A stretch of DNA of 64,000 nt from Epithemia pelagica. Lineage: Eukaryota > Bacillariophyta > Bacillariophyceae > Surirellales > Surirellaceae. Below the pieces are notes generated by a model, which was not told the DNA's origin, did not search any database, and worked only from the letters and a program-made list of their open reading frames with translations. The stretch spans positions 1,240,001-1,304,000 of the forward strand of contig OX337242.1 of NCBI GenBank assembly GCA_946965045.2, given 5' to 3'. Shown piece after piece: positions 32,560 through 43,881 of the stretch; position 1 is the first letter of the stretch, and each line of letters begins with the position of its first letter. Made by a program: the position numbers and the translations under genes.

Positions 32560-35013
32560 TCAATCTCAACAACCATGGCACCTACGCCAGATCTAAAGCT
32601 TGGGTAAGCTACTGTAGGAGCTAAACTAAGTGTCCATTGGGTAGGACGTGCAGAGAGCATATATTGAATGAGCCGCGTTGCGTCGTCGTTTGGTCAAAAT
32701 CTCATGTGGTCTGTGCCACGACGAGAAGTTGCCCATCGACGATCGCATCGCGCTCGACAACCATGGCACCTACGCCAGATCTAAAGCTTGGGTAAGCTAC
32801 TGTAGGAGCTAAACTAAGTGTCCATTGGGCAGGACGTGCAGAGAGCTTATATTGAACGAGCCGCGTCGCGTCGTCTTTTGGTCGAAATCTCATGTGGTCT
32901 ATGCCACGATGAGAAATTGTCCAACAACGATCGTATCGCGCTCGACCACCATGACCCCTACACCAGATCTGAGACTTCGGTAAGCTACTGTAGGAGCTAA
33001 ACCAAGTGTCCACAAAGTAGGATGAGCCGAGAGCTCATATTGAACAAGCCGCGTTGCGTCGTCTTTTGGTCAAAATCTCATGTGGTCTGTGCCACGACGA
33101 GAAATTGTCAAACAACGATCGCATTGCGCTCGACCACCATGACCCCTACGCCGGATCTGAGACTTCGGTAAGCTACTTTAGGGTCTACCCTAAATGGCCA
33201 TGAAGTACGACAAGCCGAGAGCTCATTTTGAACGAGCAGCGTTGCGTCGTCTTTTGGTCCAAAAACCTTGTGGTGCGTGGCACGACGAGAAATTGTCCAA
33301 CAACGATCGCTTCAAGGTTAACAACCATGGCCCCTACGCCGGCTCTGAAACTTGTAGAACCTAATGTAGTCTCAATAGTAACGGGCAAAAAAGTAGGACG
33401 TCCGGAGGGACCATGGTTGAATATTGGCATGGCATCGTCCATTGGTCCAAAATCCTTGTGCTCCGTGGCACGACGAATAATCGTCCATGGATGATCGCCT
33501 CGATCATGAGGACCATGGCCCCTAAGCCGGATCTGAGACTTGGGTAACCTAACTTAGTCTCTATAGTAACGGGCAAAAAAGTAGGACGTCCAGAGGAACC
33601 ATTGTCGAATATTGGCATGGCATCGTCCATTGGTCCAAAATCCTTGTGCTCCGTGGCACGACGAATGATTGTCCATGGATGATCGCCTCGATCATGAGGA
33701 CCATGGCCCCTACGCCGGATCTGAGACTTGTATAACCTAACTTAGTCTCTATAGTAACGGGCAAAAAAGTAGGACGTCTGGAGCGGCCATATCCATGGAG
33801 CCGGGTCTCGTCATCCTTTGGTCGAAAACTCGTGTTGTGTGTGATGCATCGAAAAGAAGCGTCCATCGATGGATGGCCTTTTCTCAATGGCCATATCACC
33901 GATGATCGATCTGATACCTCAGATCGCTAAAGTAGAGCCTAACATAAAAGACTACTAAGTAGGACGTCTGGAGCGGCCATATCCATGGAGCCGGGTCTCG
34001 TCATCCTTTGGTCGAAAACTCGTGTTGTGTGTGATGCATCGAAAAGAAGCGTCCATCGATGGATGGCCTTTTCTCAATGGCCATATCACCGATGATCAAT
34101 CTGATACCTCAGATCGCTAAAGTAGAGCCTAACATAAAAGACTACTAAGTAGGACGTCTGGAGCGGCCATATCCATGGAGCCGGGTCTCGTCATCCTTTG
34201 GTCAAAAACTCGTGTTGTGTGTGATGCGTCGAAAAGAAGCGTCCACCGATGGATGGCCTTTTCTCAATGGCCATACCACCGATGATCGATCTGATACCTC
34301 AGATCGCTAAAGTAGAGCCTAACATAAAAGACTACTAAGTGGGACGTCTGGAGCGGCCATATCCATGGAGCCGGGTCTCGTCATCCTTTGGTCGAAAACT
34401 CGTGTTGTGTGTGATGCATCGAAAAGAAGCGTCCATCGATGGATGGCCTTTTCTCAATGGCCATATCACCGATGATCGATCTGATACCTCAGATCGCTAA
34501 AGTAGAGCCTAACATAAAAGACTACTAAGTAGGACGTCTGGAGCGGCCGTATTCATGGAGCTGACTTCGACGAATGAGTAGGCTAATCTCATGTGGTCCG
34601 TGCCACGTCGAAAAATCGACGCAATGGTGTGGAAGCTCGTTTGCATCCTATGCCTGGGGATAGCCTATATGGGTCAATAGTGTTCTCATTTACACTAAGG
34701 TCGATAACATATTTTAATTTCATGGCAATTGGTCGAGTATTGGTGGAGAAATCGCATGGTGAATGTACCGGCCAATGGGCAATCTAGCGGCCAAATCGCA
34801 AAAAAAAAAAATGACCCTACAATGATGAGAGAGAACTCGATGACGATGGCAGATATGGAAAAAGTGCCCGGTGGGGACCTAAAGCATTGTATGAAGATGA
34901 TTTCTATCATCCCATTTCTATGGAGGTGCTATATTGAGCTAGTAATTGTTAAAGACCACCATGGTCATTTGGCCGCTAAAATGCAGGGTCTGGCCGTATC
35001 ACCCGTGAAGGCA
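32560..35013. repeat. Right inverted arm: satellite units plus unique end
   Basis: From inside: four diverged 188-base units (type III, marked by AAGTGTCCA and GTAGGACGTGCAGAGAGC at about 32640, 32830, 33018, 33205), three type II units (GGGCAAAAAAGTAGGACGT at about 33387, 33570, 33758), four type I units (ACTACTAAGTAGGACGT at about 33950, 34141, 34331, 34521) and about 450 bases of unique terminal repeat. Types I and II and the unique end are the inverse of the left arm; type III is only on this side. Confidence 0.85.
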
Positions 35014-35017
35014 CTAG

Positions 35018-35450
35018 GTGCAAGAAGCAAGAAGGCGGGTAGGGGGTAGACTTGGTAGGGAGACGACGACACCGGGCGGAAAACCGCGCCTTTTGGTCTT
35101 GTTCCCGCGCATGCCATCTTGGAGGGAAGCGCGCGCGAAATGCCGCGCGTCCATCGCACGTGCACTCATCGGTCGCGTTTGGACAGACAACGGACGACGG
35201 CGAGATTCTGGTATGATGGTGGTAAGGACCACGCACGCTGCACCACAACACGTTGTGCGAATCTTCAATTGGGCATGGTTGTGTTCGTCGAATCACCTTC
35301 TCCATTGAATTGAATACTGCTTCCCTGGACACACATTTTATTCCTTGTGGGTTCAACCAAGGCAAATCTTGAGGAGTGAATGACCCACGACCGTCATTGG
35401 TGAGAATATCATCCTTTTTCCATCCATTGTTCTGTTGTCGATATTCCATC
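35018..35450. other. Spacer between giant element and DUF1995 gene
   Basis: Unique DNA, GC-rich at first (GCGCGCGAAATGCCGCGCG at 35126). Likely upstream region of the next gene. The giant element ends only about 0.4 kb from its proposed start codon. No separate gene is supported. Confidence 0.4.
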
Positions 35451-37775
35451 ATGTCTCGGCACCCGCATCTCTGGCACATACAACTTGACAACCCCTCGAG
35501 GTTGAGCAATCAAAGTCATTGCAACTCGAAGAAACGAACGATGCGACCTGTACACTGCACGGCAATGGATGCCATGTTCCAGGAAAAACGAATTGCACCA
35601 GAAGAGTTGCTCGACACAACAAGGGACTGTTCCGGATCGGTTGTTGTGGGAGAAATGAGAACTCGCCGCAAGATTCCAGGTGAATGGCGATTCGCCACCA
35701 GGTTTGCACCATCATATCGGAGATGTCAGAGAGAAGAGCAAGTCAGCCATGTTGCAAAGAACAGAAGGTATGGTACCAGCGATCGGTGTACTTCTTCGAT
35801 TCGAACCGTATCGTCAAGTCGTTTGTGTTGGTGCTTGTTTGCCCTGGCAGCGGCACACAGTTTCGAGTCAACCAGAGTCCTGTTTGGCTCGCCTCCAGTT
35901 TCTTTTCTCTTTGCTTCGTTTTTGGTACTGGGAAGCAGCAACAACGTGGCACATGCCTTTTTGCAACGATCCGTCGCGTCACGGAAAGTGGCGTTTGGAA
36001 TGGTGTTGCATCAAGAATTTCCTCCCAGCGATGCCGATCCCTCCGACTCCAGTGAGAGTAGCAGCGGCAAAAACGGCGAAACACCAATATTCGGTGGCAC
36101 CAATGGCGAACATTCCCAAGAACCTTCGCACTTCGAATGGCAACAACAATACCCCATGGTCAATGGAAATCATGTCGTTGACGTCAAGAACAAGATAAAC
36201 TCGAACAATACCACATTGGTCCATGGAAAGGACAACCATGACAACAACGAGTTACTCTTGCAGAAACGAGTCACCCAACTGGAAGAATTGGTGGCCCGTC
36301 AAGCAGTTGATATTAAACGGTTGCAAGAAGAATGTCGTGATTTGACCGAAGCGGCCGCGGCCTTTGCCAAGGTTGTGGAACTTTTGAGAGCGACTGGTCT
36401 CAACACGGACGATCTGGACGATGAGCATACCAACAAGAATGGCACGGAGGCTCTTTCATTGCTACCGGGTGAGGATAAGAATGGCGACAACGACACGGTC
36501 GTCTGTGTCAATGAAGATTCGGAAATCTTTGGGACGGCGCCATCCAACGTGATGGACGCGGCCGATGCCGCGGGGGCAGCCATTCTTGCGGCTCTCTTGG
36601 GTGGACAACAACGACTATTGGTGGATGTGAGGGATGCTGAATTGACCTCCAATGCAGATACGTTGGTGCAGTTTATTGAACTTGCCATTTTGCCCGTTGC
36701 CGCTGGATTGGAGGGTTTGCGGTTGAAACGCAACCGGTTAAAAATTGTCTTTCCAACTGTCAAGCAACTGCTGCAATATCGCAAGACCATGGCCTTGGCT
36801 GCACCCGAAGTGGTAGCCCTGTCCACACTCAACTTGGATCCTGTGGAACCTCATGATAATTTGGTCGTGATTGTGGCACCCGCACCAGACGATGAAGAGG
36901 GCTGTCAAGTCATGAATCAGTTGCTACAACCACCAGAGATCCTTGCTAATGATGATGCGGATGTCGCAGATGACAATGGGTTTCAACCAATGTTTCCCTC
37001 GAAGGGAATCCGGCAGCCGGTTGTTGTTCTGAATCCGCACATGGTTCCCATGCAGGGTCCGGCTGCCTCCTATGAAGTCGCATATCAACTACGGCTGCTA
37101 TCCGTCCAGTACATGTCATCTCAAACATGCCCTGGCGAAGGCTACGTCCAACATGGCGATTTCAAAAAGACAGGAAATGACTCGGGTGATTCAATCATTG
37201 AGGCAGATGTCCTAGGAGAAGAATGTGATGACATCGAGATGCAAAATGAGCTGTTCAACGAAGACAGCATGATTGAAAACATTGACAATCTGGTACAGCT
37301 TGATGATGTCCACACATCCAGCAGTGATGACAGAGGGACGACAGAAGAAGCTGAAAATGATGAAGAAGCCTTGGAGGCAGCAATGCAACATGCACATGAA
37401 GTAAACCGTGGTGGTGGGAGTGCGAGATCAGTGGTCAAAGGGACAACTCGAGCAATGGTGATTCGTGCCTATCCCAATCCATGGCACGTTTTTGTGGATA
37501 CTTCGCCTGATACAGATGCTGACTTTACCATTGCGGGAACATTTGACACTGCTCCATCATCAGATGATATTCAATTGGCAATCATTGAGAGTTTGGAAGG
37601 GAGTGAGCGTGAGGATGAAATCGTTGCTCAGCAAATGCAACAGGCACTTGAAACTGGACAGCTTGATCGTGTATGTGAAATGCTGGGGGATATGGGATTA
37701 GATATCTTTGATGAGGAAGAAGAAGATGACGATGACAATGACCCATGGGGATTGTTTGGCGTTGATAGTGTATAG
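35451..37775 (+). CDS. DUF1995 domain protein, probably plastid-targeted
   Basis: 774 residues if the first ATG (35451) is used; ATG 35655 is also possible. Hydrophobic stretches at about 125-140 and 150-170 end in VAHA|FLQR, a diatom plastid-targeting motif (cleavage before Phe). The signal should be near the start, so the long N-terminus is suspect or contains an undetected intron. Then a coiled coil (about 270-310), DUF1995 (about 370-560: AAILAALLGGQQRLLVDVRD, LKIVFPTVKQLLQYR, QPVVVLNPHMVPM), a long acidic insertion, and the DUF1995-type end (YPNPWHVFVDTSP). Plant relatives are thylakoid or chloroplast proteins involved in photosystem biogenesis; the role here is inferred. Confidence 0.65.
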   Translation: MSRHPHLWHIQLDNPSRLSNQSHCNSKKRTMRPVHCTAMDAMFQEKRIAPEELLDTTRDCSGSVVVGEMRTRRKIPGEWRFATRFAPSYRRCQREEQVSHVAKNRRYGTSDRCTSSIRTVSSSRLCWCLFALAAAHSFESTRVLFGSPPVSFLFASFLVLGSSNNVAHAFLQRSVASRKVAFGMVLHQEFPPSDADPSDSSESSSGKNGETPIFGGTNGEHSQEPSHFEWQQQYPMVNGNHVVDVKNKINSNNTTLVHGKDNHDNNELLLQKRVTQLEELVARQAVDIKRLQEECRDLTEAAAAFAKVVELLRATGLNTDDLDDEHTNKNGTEALSLLPGEDKNGDNDTVVCVNEDSEIFGTAPSNVMDAADAAGAAILAALLGGQQRLLVDVRDAELTSNADTLVQFIELAILPVAAGLEGLRLKRNRLKIVFPTVKQLLQYRKTMALAAPEVVALSTLNLDPVEPHDNLVVIVAPAPDDEEGCQVMNQLLQPPEILANDDADVADDNGFQPMFPSKGIRQPVVVLNPHMVPMQGPAASYEVAYQLRLLSVQYMSSQTCPGEGYVQHGDFKKTGNDSGDSIIEADVLGEECDDIEMQNELFNEDSMIENIDNLVQLDDVHTSSSDDRGTTEEAENDEEALEAAMQHAHEVNRGGGSARSVVKGTTRAMVIRAYPNPWHVFVDTSPDTDADFTIAGTFDTAPSSDDIQLAIIESLEGSEREDEIVAQQMQQALETGQLDRVCEMLGDMGLDIFDEEEEDDDDNDPWGLFGVDSV

Positions 37776-38337
37776 ATAGATTCGAAATCCTGAACCCATA
37801 TTTTGTATTCAATCGTTTGTTTCGGCATCAAGTGGCAGCGGGCTTCGTCGATTGAAGCTGTTGAACTCAGTGAAGTTTCAGGTGTGAGATACATTTTCCC
37901 TGCTAGCTAGTGGTCGTTATTCTAATAGCTAGTGGTCCCCGTCAAGCATGTGGTCGCTTGTGTGGGGCGTTATGGGGGCGGAATAGGAGGGGGGCATTAC
38001 GAGCGAGCCATCCTAACGGAGCGTGATATCTAATATTATCACGATTTTGCGTACGTGGCCTTACGTAGCACTCCAAAACCCTTGATATCATGATACACTA
38101 CGAGCCCCTGGTATCCCAAAATTGGAAGAAAAACTTGTCAAAATCGCCAGCCATCGCAATCAAACCGCCAGGCGTACTGAAATTACATGGCACGCGTGCA
38201 ATAGTAGAAAAACTCTTCCAATCTCACTTACATAAGCCATTTTCCGAAAGAACCGTCTCGATTCTTCTTCCGTTTCTTGAACGGTACTAGCCAGATCGGT
38301 TCCCTCTCACCCACAAATCAATCACGGTAGTCCTAAA
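37776..38337. other. Intergenic region
   Basis: 560 bases. Includes TAGCTAGTGGTC repeated twice (about 37903-37940) and a G-rich stretch. No gene supported. Confidence 0.4.
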
Positions 38338-40173
38338 ATGCCAATGGACGAAAGCAATGAACAAGAATCAATCTCAGAAGACGACAGGAAAGGAGAGGAG
38401 AAGAACAGCAACAATCCAACACACAAAGTAGCCGTCATGACGTCTCCCCCGATATACATCCCGGAGCTCGATGACACGCTTCGTGAAGGAACGTTCGTGC
38501 ATCTCCGACTTCCAAGCCAGAACAAGAACAAAACAACCATTGGTCGTCTACAACAATCGAACAATTGAAACATTGTCATTTCAATTTGGTGGCCGCTTTT
38601 CCCCAAGAACAGCAAATGTCACCCATCCATTCCCAAACACCAACATTCACCCATTATCCAAGGATTCGGCTCGGAGAATGAAGAGATTTTCCAAACCAAC
38701 ATCGTTATATCCGACCGCGACGCGATGTACAGCGGCACCAAGATTCTTTTTCCGGCTTTCGTATTCTCCCTAACGGAGTTGGCGAATCCACAAAACTCCT
38801 GGGGACAAGGCCTCAACAACGTTTACATCGCGCGTTACAGGCAATCCGAAATCCGTGGACGAGAACAACTCATTGAAATACTGGACGACAAACTACTCTG
38901 TTTCCCGATGCAGAAAAAGAAGAAGAAGAATCCTAGTGGTCTTATCGTTCCACCTCGATGCTACCACCAGAACGTTTGGTGTGGTCTATTCCAACTCCGA
39001 AAGGGGATTATGAAGATCCTGAATAAGCGGAGTGGGCAGTCCGAAGACCAGGAAGTTGACAGTGTCTCTATAGGCAATATCCCACTAGAGACCTTCAACT
39101 ACCTACATGTTGTGGGGAATTCAGGTACAGAAAGGCTTTCGTGCCGTATGTTTTCCTCCAGTGAAACTTACCTTGATCTTGGTTCTAACCTTACTCGCCG
39201 TAAGATCAGAATGTCTTTTCAGAGCGGCATCCTTCGTTTCGAGACGATGCAGGATTTAGATATTCTCCGTCACCTGTTGGGTATTGCCTCTGTTTACGGA
39301 TCGTCGGAACACCGTCCGACATTGGCAGATGGGAAGCATGGCCGTCCGTTGAAGCGTGGACATTTCCTGACCGTAGTGAAAGGGAAGGAAAAGGACGATG
39401 TAGAAGATCATACTTTCAAGCGCAGAAGCATGAGCCAACGTGTTGACCTTTGCTTTTCTCCCTACCAAGTAAAGGTGACCGTTGGCTTCGAACGCTACCG
39501 ATACGACCACGATCACAAGGGCCGTCTCAAGTCCACCCCGCCTACAAGGCACCTGCAAGCCGTGTTGGCCTGCAGTGCATATGTACCAGAAGCCGAATCG
39601 GACAGTTGCAGTGTGTCTGACGAATCGTCGGAATCCAACGAATCCGAACATCATAGAAAGGAAAAAGCCGAAGACGACAAGTCTGTGTCTACCTTTGACC
39701 GCATTCTGAACGGGTCGCTGGACTCGTCTGAAGACAGCACCCCAAGCAATAGCAGCAAGAAGAAAAAGACCGAGGACAATTCGGACGACAAACTGTCTCT
39801 CCATTCTCATTCGGACAACGTATGGTTTCGTTTTGGGGATGTGGATATTTACCAAGGAGACCAATTCCATCTCGATGGGACAGTGTATGAGATTGTAGGT
39901 CTCTTCCTTCCATCGGACCAAGTAAGGTTTGTTATCCGAGAGCAATTCTCGACCGAGTTGTATACTTCATCCAAACCCGCAACTTCGGAGAAAGAGTTGT
40001 CCGACAAGAGTCTTGCCCGTGTGGGGACGATTGCTCCTTCGGAACAACCCACCTATGGATGTATTGTATGTGGAGGGCATCGGTTGAACAAGAAGAAACC
40101 CCTGACGGAACAAGAAATCGCCTTATTCCAACATACTGACACCCTTCTTTCCGCCATCAAAGAATACAATTGA
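38338..40173 (+). pseudogene. Unrecognised protein gene with two compensating frame changes
   Basis: The start ATG 38338 frame stops at 38568. Text that continues the protein (IGRLVVYNNRTIETLSFQFG) lies in the next frame between about 38540 and 38655, after which the first frame resumes (IIQGFGSENEEIFQTN) and runs to 40173. The first part (GTFVHLRLPSQNKN) and the later LNNVYIARYR are reminiscent of BAH-like folds, but I do not claim one. The C-terminal half is Ser/Glu-rich with C-x2-C (YGCIVCGGH). A pair of opposite indels or an intron ending ATCCAAG could explain it. Ends 34 bases from a convergent gene. Confidence 0.45.
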
Positions 40174-40207
40174 AGATATCGACATAATCCTACCTTAAAC
40201 TATATAT

Positions 40208-40699
40208 TTACACTAACCAATCACCAACAGAATCATCTGTAGAGTCTGATAGGTCATCGGCGTCAGAGGTTTTCCCATCCAAGGCCTGTGGTCCGATATG
40301 CCAGTCGAAAATTCCAAATCCTTCTGAATAGGACACATGACTGTCGACGTCGTCATTGTTCTTACCATCATTATCGTCGCTATCTTCCATAGCAGCAACA
40401 TCCATACTGTCGTCTTGAGAGTTTGTCAACGCACTTGCCAGTCTTTCCAATTGTTCATCTAGGGTTTCAATCTCCTCCTCCACAGTCTCAGTTGCTCTAT
40501 TGGTATCATTGCAATACGAGCTTTTGATGTCGCTCAGGAGGAACCTTTTCAGACCAACTGTCATATCCAGTCCTGCCGGCGCACCAGTTTCTCGGCTGGC
40601 GACCTTAAACAAATAGAAACTACGACATACCCAACCCCGGTTCACACTTAACGAAAAACTATCTTTTTCCTTAATCCATGTCCTGTTTCTATCCGGCAC
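40208..40699 (-). CDS. Small acidic protein, start uncertain
   Basis: Open from 40699, but the first ATG is at 40564 (118 residues). A coiled-coil-like segment (TETVEEEIETLDEQLERLASAL) is followed by an Asp/Asn-rich stretch and an acidic C-terminus. The sequence upstream of the ATG also looks coding (GWVCRSFYLFKVASRETGAP), so a spliced first exon is likely. No family recognised. Tail-to-tail with the gene at 38338-40173. Confidence 0.4.
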   Translation of the reverse strand: MPDRNRTWIKEKDSFSLSVNRGWVCRSFYLFKVASRETGAPAGLDMTVGLKRFLLSDIKSSYCNDTNRATETVEEEIETLDEQLERLASALTNSQDDSMDVAAMEDSDDNDGKNNDDVDSHVSYSEGFGIFDWHIGPQALDGKTSDADDLSDSTDDSVGDWLV

Positions 40700-41116
40700 T
40701 CACAAACTTTTGGTCGCAGAACGGGGGGGTCGTTTTCTATTACAAATACGAAAGCAATAGAAGACTACAAACTCTCAGGAAACGACGTATTCGACTTCTA
40801 TGTTTTATGAAGATATGTTGGGAACTTGGTCCTGAGAGATTTGGTCTTTTATTCCTGGAGATATGAGCGTTCAAAGTTTGACAGTCGGTTTTCAGGTCTT
40901 ATATTTAACATGTAGGTTGTGTACAGTTTGGATCATAGTTGATGAAATAGTTTCGGGACGGGTCTGAGGATAGCGCGCGGGCCCGTTTGGTAACAAAAGC
41001 TCGTATTGGGTGTTGTTGCTTCGTTCGTTATTGTTAGTTCGATCGTTGTTCTCGTCGTCGTCACTGGTCGTCGTGCTCGAATCTGACGACGAATCGGGTA
41101 AGGGATTCTTGATGAA
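40700..41116. other. Spacer between small acidic gene and transposase-like gene
   Basis: 417 bases, T-rich around GTTGTTCTCGTCGTCGTC (about 41046). No gene seen. I found no obvious inverted partner of the sequence beyond 43900. Confidence 0.4.
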
Positions 41117-43881
41117 TTATCCAAACTCGATTTTCCCTTTGTTGTTCCTAACCCAGTTTCGATGTTTCTCCTTGTCCTCCTCTGTCAAGGACGCCAACTC
41201 TTCCTTGATACTCTCCATGGTATGCCCCATAGTGAATATGAGACGCCGTTGCAACCACTTTGCCATCGGCATGAGACGACTCTGTTGACCACGTCCTTGA
41301 TTCACCGAGCCCCCACGCTGTGTTCTTGAATAGAAAAATGACTTGAAGAGGCTATTGAATGCCTCCCATCCCTGTTGCGAGTGAGCATACAGGCTCTTCC
41401 AGTGCAGAAGGTATTCGCCAATGTGGGCACTGCCTATCAGGTGCGCATAGTTCGTTATCCCTTCCTCGCCGTAAAGGATAACCCACTCTTTGAAAAAGGC
41501 ATCGGCAAGTCGTTGATATTCGTAGATTGTTTCGTCGCTTAGTTCCTCCTTCCGAAGAAGGATCTCCATCGAGGCCTTGTAGTTGGCCATACACACTAAC
41601 CACCTCGTCCTGTCCACCTCCTTGACAATACATAGCTCTATAATCTTCTCGATCTGAGCAACGATTTTCCGAATCTTCGTATTCTCGAATTTGATCTCTC
41701 CCATGGCGCTCTTGGTTTTGTCAAACGGAAGATTCTCCTGGAAAGGCATGGACGGCGAACCGAGAATCTCTTGATTCAATGCGTCCTCGATGCGGGAAAC
41801 AAAGGCAGAACATTTCTTTTCCATGTTACCGTGAAGGGCCTTGTCTATCCAAGCAAGTTTATTGTACTTGCAGTTGGTAAGGCCCGTCTTCAGACACATC
41901 TGGAGGATCTTAATACCCATCCTCATCTCCATATGCAGGAGACAAGGAATGGTATCCATAAGCATCACCAGTGCTGTGGTGACAGAGGCTTCTCCGTACC
42001 GTTTGACGGTTGTACTAGCGTCAACATACGCCCACTCGGCAATCAGCTGCAGTTTCAATCGCCGTTGGCGTGAAACCAGTGATCCACCGAGATCAAGTCC
42101 GCGTAGCTGTAAATCGTGATTCAAGTTCTTACTGTATTCTCTTTGTTGTGCTTGATCGGCCCTGTCGACTCCAAAATGGATTGAGGATAGGTCCTTTTCT
42201 ATCTGGTTCCTTGTAGGTGGTGCTCTGGGATCGATTGCAGCGGATATAGCAATCTTGCAATCGCTCCATATCGTGGATATGTCCTCAGCAATCTTAGGCA
42301 TCGCGTCCTCGAACGTTTTCACTTGATCGTTCATTTTCTTCACGTGTTTCGGAGTACACATTGGGGCGTGGTAGCATATAGTGCCCTTGTCATGTGCCAA
42401 ATAGTCTTGATGTAGGCACCATTTGCATTGACTAGGCTTGCCTGCTTCTGTATGAAGGGCACCGCTCTTTACAGTACATTTCGCACATGGGTACGTCGCG
42501 TTCTTGGCGGCCCCACCTTTCCCCGACAGTTTCCACTCCACGGACATATCGCAATTTGTTATGACTTTCAGAGCCATAATCGTGTACATGGTGGGGAGCA
42601 CTTTGTTCGCTGCCTCCTGGATTTCCCTTATCATTCGAGAGAATAGTCCACGAACAAGGGCCTTGTTTTCTCTGCCAATGACGCAGACCAACGGAAAGAC
42701 CATGTCTCGTGATTGGGCCTTCAATGGACTGTTTTTGTCATTAAACTTGAGGCCACCGAGAACGTGGCTTAAGTGTTTGGATAACGTAGCCCCATCCAGA
42801 CTTTGTGCGAACTGAATCGCTCTTCTCTTGGCTTCCCCATCCAACATGTTGGCAGCTTTCAAGATAGCAACAAATACGTCCGCGGCACGGAAGTAAAACC
42901 CTTCCGAACCATCCTTTGGGTTCTTGATTGGGTGGAAGGGTACGACACAGTCCGCGAATTGCTCAATGTAGGCAGCGCAACGTTGAATTGCCGAAGTCGA
43001 CGGAATCATCGTATGCTTCTTTGTCGGTCTGCCTCCACATTCGACTGTCTGTAGAACCTCAACCCCTGCATAATTCAATTTCCCTCCGGCCATGTCCATC
43101 TCTTTTAGAATGTTGAAAGGCGTAAAGATGGTTTTCCTTAGGTGTCGTTGGACCACTCGTACCAAGCAATCACTGAGTTGGTTGTGATGGATGGGGTCTT
43201 CCACAAGCATCCGAGATATTTGTCCAAAGAACTTTTTCGCCCGGTGACTGTTGCCCTTGTGGTTCCTCACGGATTCTACTATTACTGATTTAATGTGAGA
43301 CACAAGCTTCGTCATATTGTCATCCGAGGAACAGGTGGAGGGGATCTTGCCATGCTTCGCTTCTAAGGACTTGATCCGTTTCTGGAGTTTGTTGATCTCG
43401 CTTAGGTTACTTGCCATTTTCTTTTGTTGCTTCTTGAACTTCTCTCGCATGCTTCTATTCTTCTTGGAAAGGGACTCTATCTCCTTTCGTAGATCTCGAA
43501 TAGTTTCCTCACTCTGGAGTAGGGCATTCACAGTTTGGGTATGGACTTCGTTCGTGGTTGAAGTTCCTTGCCATTCTTGGCATACAGTCGCAGTCTGAGA
43601 GTCATTAGTAGCAGTCCGAGATTCATTAGTACTAGTGTTGTTCACTCGAACTTCTGGACGGTCTGGAGTGACTTCTTGAGTAGTTGACGTTCTCGTTCCT
43701 CGTACGAAGAAAGGATGGAGTTGCCTTGGATCCGCCGTCGGTGTCGGGTTTGTAGGTTTGGTGACGGAGGGGGGCCGTCCCTGTCGAGGTTTTCTTTCTC
43801 CTGGATTTGCTCTTCCTCCGTCTTTTCGTTGTCTATGTAAACACATTGAATGAACTCGTCTTCCGGATCTCGGCTTCCCAT
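41117..43881 (-). CDS. Large transposase-like protein of a stramenopile multicopy type
   Basis: 909 residues from ATG 43846. A second frame from ATG 43881 (MGSRDPEDEF) overlaps and may be the true N-terminus before a frame change. Order: disordered N-terminus; coiled coil about 110-170; candidate catalytic blocks SLDGATLSKHLSHVLGG and CDMSVEWKLSGKGGAAKN; a Cys/His cluster (YPCAKC, CKWC, ICYHAPMC); C-terminal block with HIGEYLLHWKSLYAHSQQGWE and RTQRGGSVNQGRG. Two Asp blocks, zinc-type cluster and Glu/His C-terminal block suit a DDE transposase, perhaps CMC/RAG-like, but the family is not established here. No terminal repeats were identified, so it may be a relic or domesticated. Confidence 0.5.

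Larger units (their letters stand above)
20983..35017. mobile_element. Giant (14 kb) inverted-repeat DNA element with piggyBac-like transposase
   Basis: Outer ends are inverted copies beginning TGCCTTCACGGGTGATACGG, flanked on both sides by CTAG (20983-20986 and 35014-35017). The bases beyond differ. The first 440 or so bases of each arm match at about 97 percent by eye; the arms continue inward as arrays of 188-190 base units. Cargo: unknown gene (23198-23710, minus), unknown gene (24200-24736, plus), piggyBac-like transposase (24868-28330, minus), SET/oxygenase gene (28712-31402, plus), acidic gene (31910-32473, plus). PiggyBac elements normally duplicate TTAA; CTAG would be unusual, and because CTAG is its own inverse it could also belong to the inverted repeat. 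Confidence 0.82.
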
